From: Novosphingobium sp. EMRT-2
GTDB lineage: Bacteria; Pseudomonadota; Alphaproteobacteria; Sphingomonadales; Sphingomonadaceae
Length of the DNA stretch: 64,000 nt
Assembly (NCBI RefSeq): GCF_005145025.1
Contig: NZ_CP039695.1
Location: 1,855,501 to 1,919,500, forward strand
Direction of reading: 5' to 3'
The position numbers were made by a program, and so were the translations under genes. Numbering within the stretch: position 1 is the stretch's first letter; each line of letters starts with the position of its first letter. Shown one piece after another: positions 61,211-64,000 of the stretch. Below the pieces are notes generated by a model, which had not been told where the DNA came from, ran no database searches, and saw only the letters and a list, made by a program, of their open reading frames with translations.

Positions 61211-61964
61211 GCTGCCGCGTCCGGCGGGCATTCCGCTGGGCGGCCGTCTGCGCATCCTCGCGCGCCTGCTCGCCATGGTGGCGCTGCTGCTCGCCTGCGT
61301 GCCGCTCTATTACCTCTGGCGCATCGCGCGGCGGCGCGACAATCCCTGGCCGCGCCGGTTCCTGGGCGGTGTGGCGCGAATCGCCGGCGTACGACGACGG
61401 ACGGCGGGAACGCCCGCCCGGCGCGGCGCGTTCCTCGTCGCCAACCACCTCAGCTGGCTTGACATTCCGGTCCTGTCGGGCGCCACCGGCACCGCCTTCG
61501 TCGCGCACAGCGGGCTGGCCGGGCACGGGCTGCTCAAGTGGCTGTGCGACATGAACGATACCGTCTTCGTCGCCCGGCATGACCGCACCAGCGTGCAGGC
61601 GCAGGTCGCGCACGTGCGCGCGGCGCTGAGCGATACCGGCGCGCTGGCGATCTTTCCCGAAGGCACCACCAGCGATGGCACGGGCATGCTGCCGTTCAAG
61701 TCCTCGCTGCTTTCGGCGATCGATCCGGTGCCGCTGGGCATCGTCGTCCAGCCGGTGTGGATCGATTACGGCGCTGAAGCCGCCGCCATCGCCTGGGTGG
61801 GCGACGAACACGGCGTCGACAATTTCCTGAAGATTCTCGCCCGGCGCCGGCCGATCCCGGTCACGCTGCATTTCCTGCCGGTGCTGACCGAAGCCGAAAC
61901 CGCCTCGCGCAAGACCATCGCGGCGCAGGCCCGCGCGCGCATCGCCGCAGCCATGGCCCGCTGA
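61194..61964 (+). CDS. plsC: 1-Acyl-sn-glycerol-3-phosphate acyltransferase
   Basis: PlsC makes phosphatidic acid by acylating lysophosphatidate at the inner membrane. The 256-residue protein has an N-terminal membrane helix (LARLLAMVALLLACVPLYYLW), the catalytic NHLSWLD (HxxxxD), and FPEGTTSDGTGMLPFKSSL (the substrate EGT motif). The start is a TTG at 61194 overlapping the last codons of fur. This fur-plsC-miaB order is common in sphingomonads. Confidence 0.9.
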   Translation: MNATLELPRPAGIPLGGRLRILARLLAMVALLLACVPLYYLWRIARRRDNPWPRRFLGGVARIAGVRRRTAGTPARRGAFLVANHLSWLDIPVLSGATGTAFVAHSGLAGHGLLKWLCDMNDTVFVARHDRTSVQAQVAHVRAALSDTGALAIFPEGTTSDGTGMLPFKSSLLSAIDPVPLGIVVQPVWIDYGAEAAAIAWVGDEHGVDNFLKILARRRPIPVTLHFLPVLTEAETASRKTIAAQARARIAAAMAR

Positions 61965-62016
61965 ATAGACGCGGCACGGTTTCCAAAAGCCCGAAATTCC
62001 CGTATCGGCCGGCGCC

Positions 62017-63339
62017 ATGGCTTCCCCCACTTCCCCCCGGACCTTCCACGTCAAGAGCTTCGGCTGCCAGATGAACGTCTATGACGGCGAACGCATGGCC
62101 GAACTGCTCGCCGCGCAGGGCATGACGCCCGCCGACGCGCGCGACGATGCCGATCTCGTCGTGCTCAACACCTGCCACATCCGCGAAAAGGCCACGGAAA
62201 AGGTCTATTCGGACATCGGCCGCCTGCGGCGCGAGGATGGTTCCTCGCCGCTGATCGCGGTGGCGGGCTGCGTCGCCCAGGCGGAGGGCGAGGAAATCAT
62301 GGCGCGCGCGCCTTCGGTCCGGGTCGTGGTCGGCCCGCAGGCCTACCACCGCCTGCCCGAGATGGTCGCCGAAGCCGCCGCCGGCAAGCGCGCCACCGAA
62401 ACCGACATGCCGGCCGAGGCCAAGTTCGCCGCGCTGCCCCGCCGCCGCCGCTCCGGCCCCAGCGCGTTCCTGACGGTGCAGGAAGGCTGCGACAAGTTCT
62501 GCACCTATTGCGTGGTGCCCTATACGCGCGGCGCGGAGATCAGCCGGCCCTTCGCCGATCTGGTGGAGGAAGCGAAGCTGCTGGTCGAAGGCGGCGCGCG
62601 CGAGATCACGCTGCTGGGCCAGAACGTCAACGCCTGGGCGGGCGAGGACGCGAAGGGCCGCGCCACAGGGCTGGCCGGGCTTGCCGCCGAACTCGCCGCG
62701 ATCCCCGATCTGGCGCGCATCCGCTATACCACCAGCCACCCGGCCGACATGGACGACGCGCTGATCGAGGCGCACGGCACCAACGCCAAGCTGATGCCGT
62801 TCCTGCACCTGCCCGTGCAATCGGGCAACGACCGCGTGCTGAAGGCGATGAATCGCAGCCATACGGCCGAAAGCTACCTGCGCCTGCTCGAACGCGTGCG
62901 CGCGGCGCGGCCGGACATCGCGCTTTCGGGCGATTTCATCGTCGGCTTCCCCGGCGAGACCGAGACCGAGTTCGAAGACACGCTGCGCATCGTCGATGCC
63001 GTCGGCTATGCTCAGGCGTTCAGCTTCAAGTATTCCCCCCGCCCCGGCACGCCCGCCGCGACGATGGAGGATCATGTCCCGGCCGAGGTCATGGACGAGA
63101 GGCTCCAGCGCCTCCAGGCCGCTCTCAACCGCGATCAGCTCGCGTTCAACCGGGCCAGCGTGGGCCGGCGCTGCACCGTGCTGGTCGAACGCCGGGGCAA
63201 GCATCCGGGGCAATGGCTGGGCAAATCGCCCTGGCTGCAGTCGGTCCACTTCACCGGCGATGCCGCGATCGGCGATCTGGTGGAGGTTGATCTGGTCGAG
63301 GCCGGGCCAAACTCGCTGGCGGGGCAGCCGGTAGAGTAG
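62017..63339 (+). CDS. miaB: tRNA-2-methylthio-N6-dimethylallyladenosine synthase MiaB
   Basis: MiaB adds a methylthio group to i6A37 of tRNAs using two 4Fe-4S clusters and SAM. The 440-residue protein has the N-terminal cluster Cys in [20 protein letters not shown] and [10 protein letters not shown], the radical-SAM motif CDKFCTYC, and a C-terminal TRAM domain. The ATG at 62017 gives the normal length. Downstream is a palindromic repeat. Confidence 0.96.
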   Translation: MASPTSPRTFHVKSFGCQMNVYDGERMAELLAAQGMTPADARDDADLVVLNTCHIREKATEKVYSDIGRLRREDGSSPLIAVAGCVAQAEGEEIMARAPSVRVVVGPQAYHRLPEMVAEAAAGKRATETDMPAEAKFAALPRRRRSGPSAFLTVQEGCDKFCTYCVVPYTRGAEISRPFADLVEEAKLLVEGGAREITLLGQNVNAWAGEDAKGRATGLAGLAAELAAIPDLARIRYTTSHPADMDDALIEAHGTNAKLMPFLHLPVQSGNDRVLKAMNRSHTAESYLRLLERVRAARPDIALSGDFIVGFPGETETEFEDTLRIVDAVGYAQAFSFKYSPRPGTPAATMEDHVPAEVMDERLQRLQAALNRDQLAFNRASVGRRCTVLVERRGKHPGQWLGKSPWLQSVHFTGDAAIGDLVEVDLVEAGPNSLAGQPVE

Positions 63340-63360
63340 CGGGGAGCGCCAAACCCATAC

Positions 63361-63469
63361 CCGCTCGTCCTGAGCCTGTCGAAGGACGCGTGAAACGGTT
63401 CGATCGTGGGAAGGTTTACCGCGCAAGGCCAGGACATCGCGCGTCCTTCGACAAGCTCAGGACGAGCGG
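63361..63469. repeat. Palindromic element, family D, with 30-bp terminal inverted repeats
   Basis: The left end, from CCGCTCGTCCTGAGCCTGTC (63361-63390), is repeated inverted at 63440-63469 with one mismatch in 30, around a 49-base core. The motif TCGTCCTGAGC / GCTCAGGACGA is a widespread sphingomonad intergenic palindrome. It separates miaB from the last small gene. Confidence 0.88.
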
Positions 63470-63524
63470 GGTTTCGCAGGTCGGAAGCCGCGTGCTAAGC
63501 TACTCTTCAGAGGCGGAGGAAGCT

Positions 63525-63794
63525 GTGCATTTGCAATTTCTGATTGTCGGCGGCGTTTGCCTGTTCTCCGGGCTAGGGATGTTCCTCTTCCCTCGAAAGA
63601 AGCGCTTGGCTGCCGCAGCTAAAATCAGATTAAGAAAGCAGGAACTCGCGGCAGGGGCTCCCGAGCGATATTTCGAAGAGGGAAGATCAATAGATGCCTA
63701 TCCCTTGCCTCCCACTGACAGCAGATGGCGTATCAAGGGCGCCTTTTTGACGGTCTGCGGCGTAGCGTTGTGGCTACTGGAATACTTCCGCTAA
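63525..63794 (+). CDS. Small membrane protein of unknown function
   Basis: An 89-residue protein with two hydrophobic segments (LQFLIVGGVCLFSGLGMFLF and GAFLTVCGVALWLLEYF) flanking a basic, charged loop (PRKKRLAAAAKIRLRKQEL). I recognise no family. I chose the GTG at 63525 because GGAGGA lies five bases ahead; the longer frame starts inside the family D repeat and is not credible. Its GC content is lower than that of the neighbouring genes, suggesting recent arrival. Confidence 0.6.
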   Translation: MHLQFLIVGGVCLFSGLGMFLFPRKKRLAAAAKIRLRKQELAAGAPERYFEEGRSIDAYPLPPTDSRWRIKGAFLTVCGVALWLLEYFR

Positions 63795-64000
63795 CGGGGC
63801 GTTTCCGGAGAGCCTCCTCTAGACCTGAAATTGCGGACAACCGCCTCGTTCCCGGGCTCGAGCCCGGGAAAGTACAGGAAATCCGGGGGCCGCCCTCCAC
63901 AGGACAAACCCCCGGAAACCACTGTTTTCCTTACAGGAAGAAGCTGGAGGGTTCGAAAAACTCTGGCGCTTGTCGGCCTGACCTGATTCACTGCCCTTGC

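Noticed and set aside
63791-63991. A 66-codon minus-strand frame at the right end
   Set aside because: It overlaps the 3' end of the better supported small gene, has no ribosome site or similarity, and spans a CCCGGGCTCGAGCCCGGG palindrome; the last 200 bases hold nothing I can support.

Overview
The window is high-GC chromosomal DNA, almost certainly from an alphaproteobacterium of the Sphingomonadales and most like Novosphingobium. Three things point there: a split, circularly permuted tmRNA gene with the tag ANDNEALALAA; close matches to the sphingomonad lignin enzymes LigW and LigM; and a housekeeping set (MucR, an alphaproteobacterial Fur, class II DAHP synthase, ubiE-ubiB) typical of that order. 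There is no rRNA, recognised tRNA, complete insertion sequence, prophage or CRISPR array.

Region 1 (1-930) holds the end of mscL with its terminator, the ssrA gene and a palindromic repeat. Region 2 (930-23,700) is a catabolic island for lignin-derived aromatics. A five-gene minus-strand unit runs NTF2-like protein, aldehyde dehydrogenase, DUF2490 protein, LigW (5-carboxyvanillate decarboxylase) and an MFS transporter. It is followed by a second MFS transporter, two tandem LigD-like dehydrogenases, metF-ligM, and divergent purU with a VOC protein. Next comes an operon of amidohydrolase, phosphatase-like protein, SDR, LigF-like glutathione transferase and alpha/beta hydrolase, then an operon of two overlapping glutathione transferases, an acyl-CoA ligase and a PQQ quinohemoprotein dehydrogenase. 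LigW makes vanillate from 5-carboxyvanillate, LigM moves the vanillate methyl group to tetrahydrofolate giving protocatechuate, and MetF and PurU can return the methyl-folate toward free THF and formate. Four promoters of this island share a 19-bp palindromic operator (best copy 12822-12840, TTGTATG-N5-CATACAA), so most of it looks like one regulon.

Region 3 (23,800-30,800) is accessory: pirin and a divergent LysR regulator, an XapX / chloroperoxidase-like hydrolase / isochorismatase-like operon, and two TonB-C-terminal-domain proteins flanking a thioredoxin-like protein. Region 4 (30,800-49,500) is mostly core metabolism: mutM, ubiE-ubiB, an acyltransferase, coaBC-dut, a nitronate monooxygenase, lysC, ubiG, a pnuC-nadR-like nicotinamide riboside salvage pair, aroC, an enoyl-CoA hydratase, a dicarboxylate symporter, and dapB-nth.

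Region 5 (49,500-51,130) is unusual. A 60-bp decayed copy of the start of the sirtuin gene lies next to dapB, about 850 bp of lower-GC DNA with an orphan HEAT-like gene follows, and then the intact sirtuin gene. Region 6 (51,300-64,000) returns to core genes: a ThiF/MoeB-type enzyme, DAHP synthase, an M16 protease, an FKBP isomerase, nfuA-like, a RutE-like nitroreductase, tsaB-rimI, mucR, fur-plsC and miaB. Several unrelated families of short palindromic repeats are scattered between genes; one supplies the ribosome-binding site of a downstream gene inside a hairpin.
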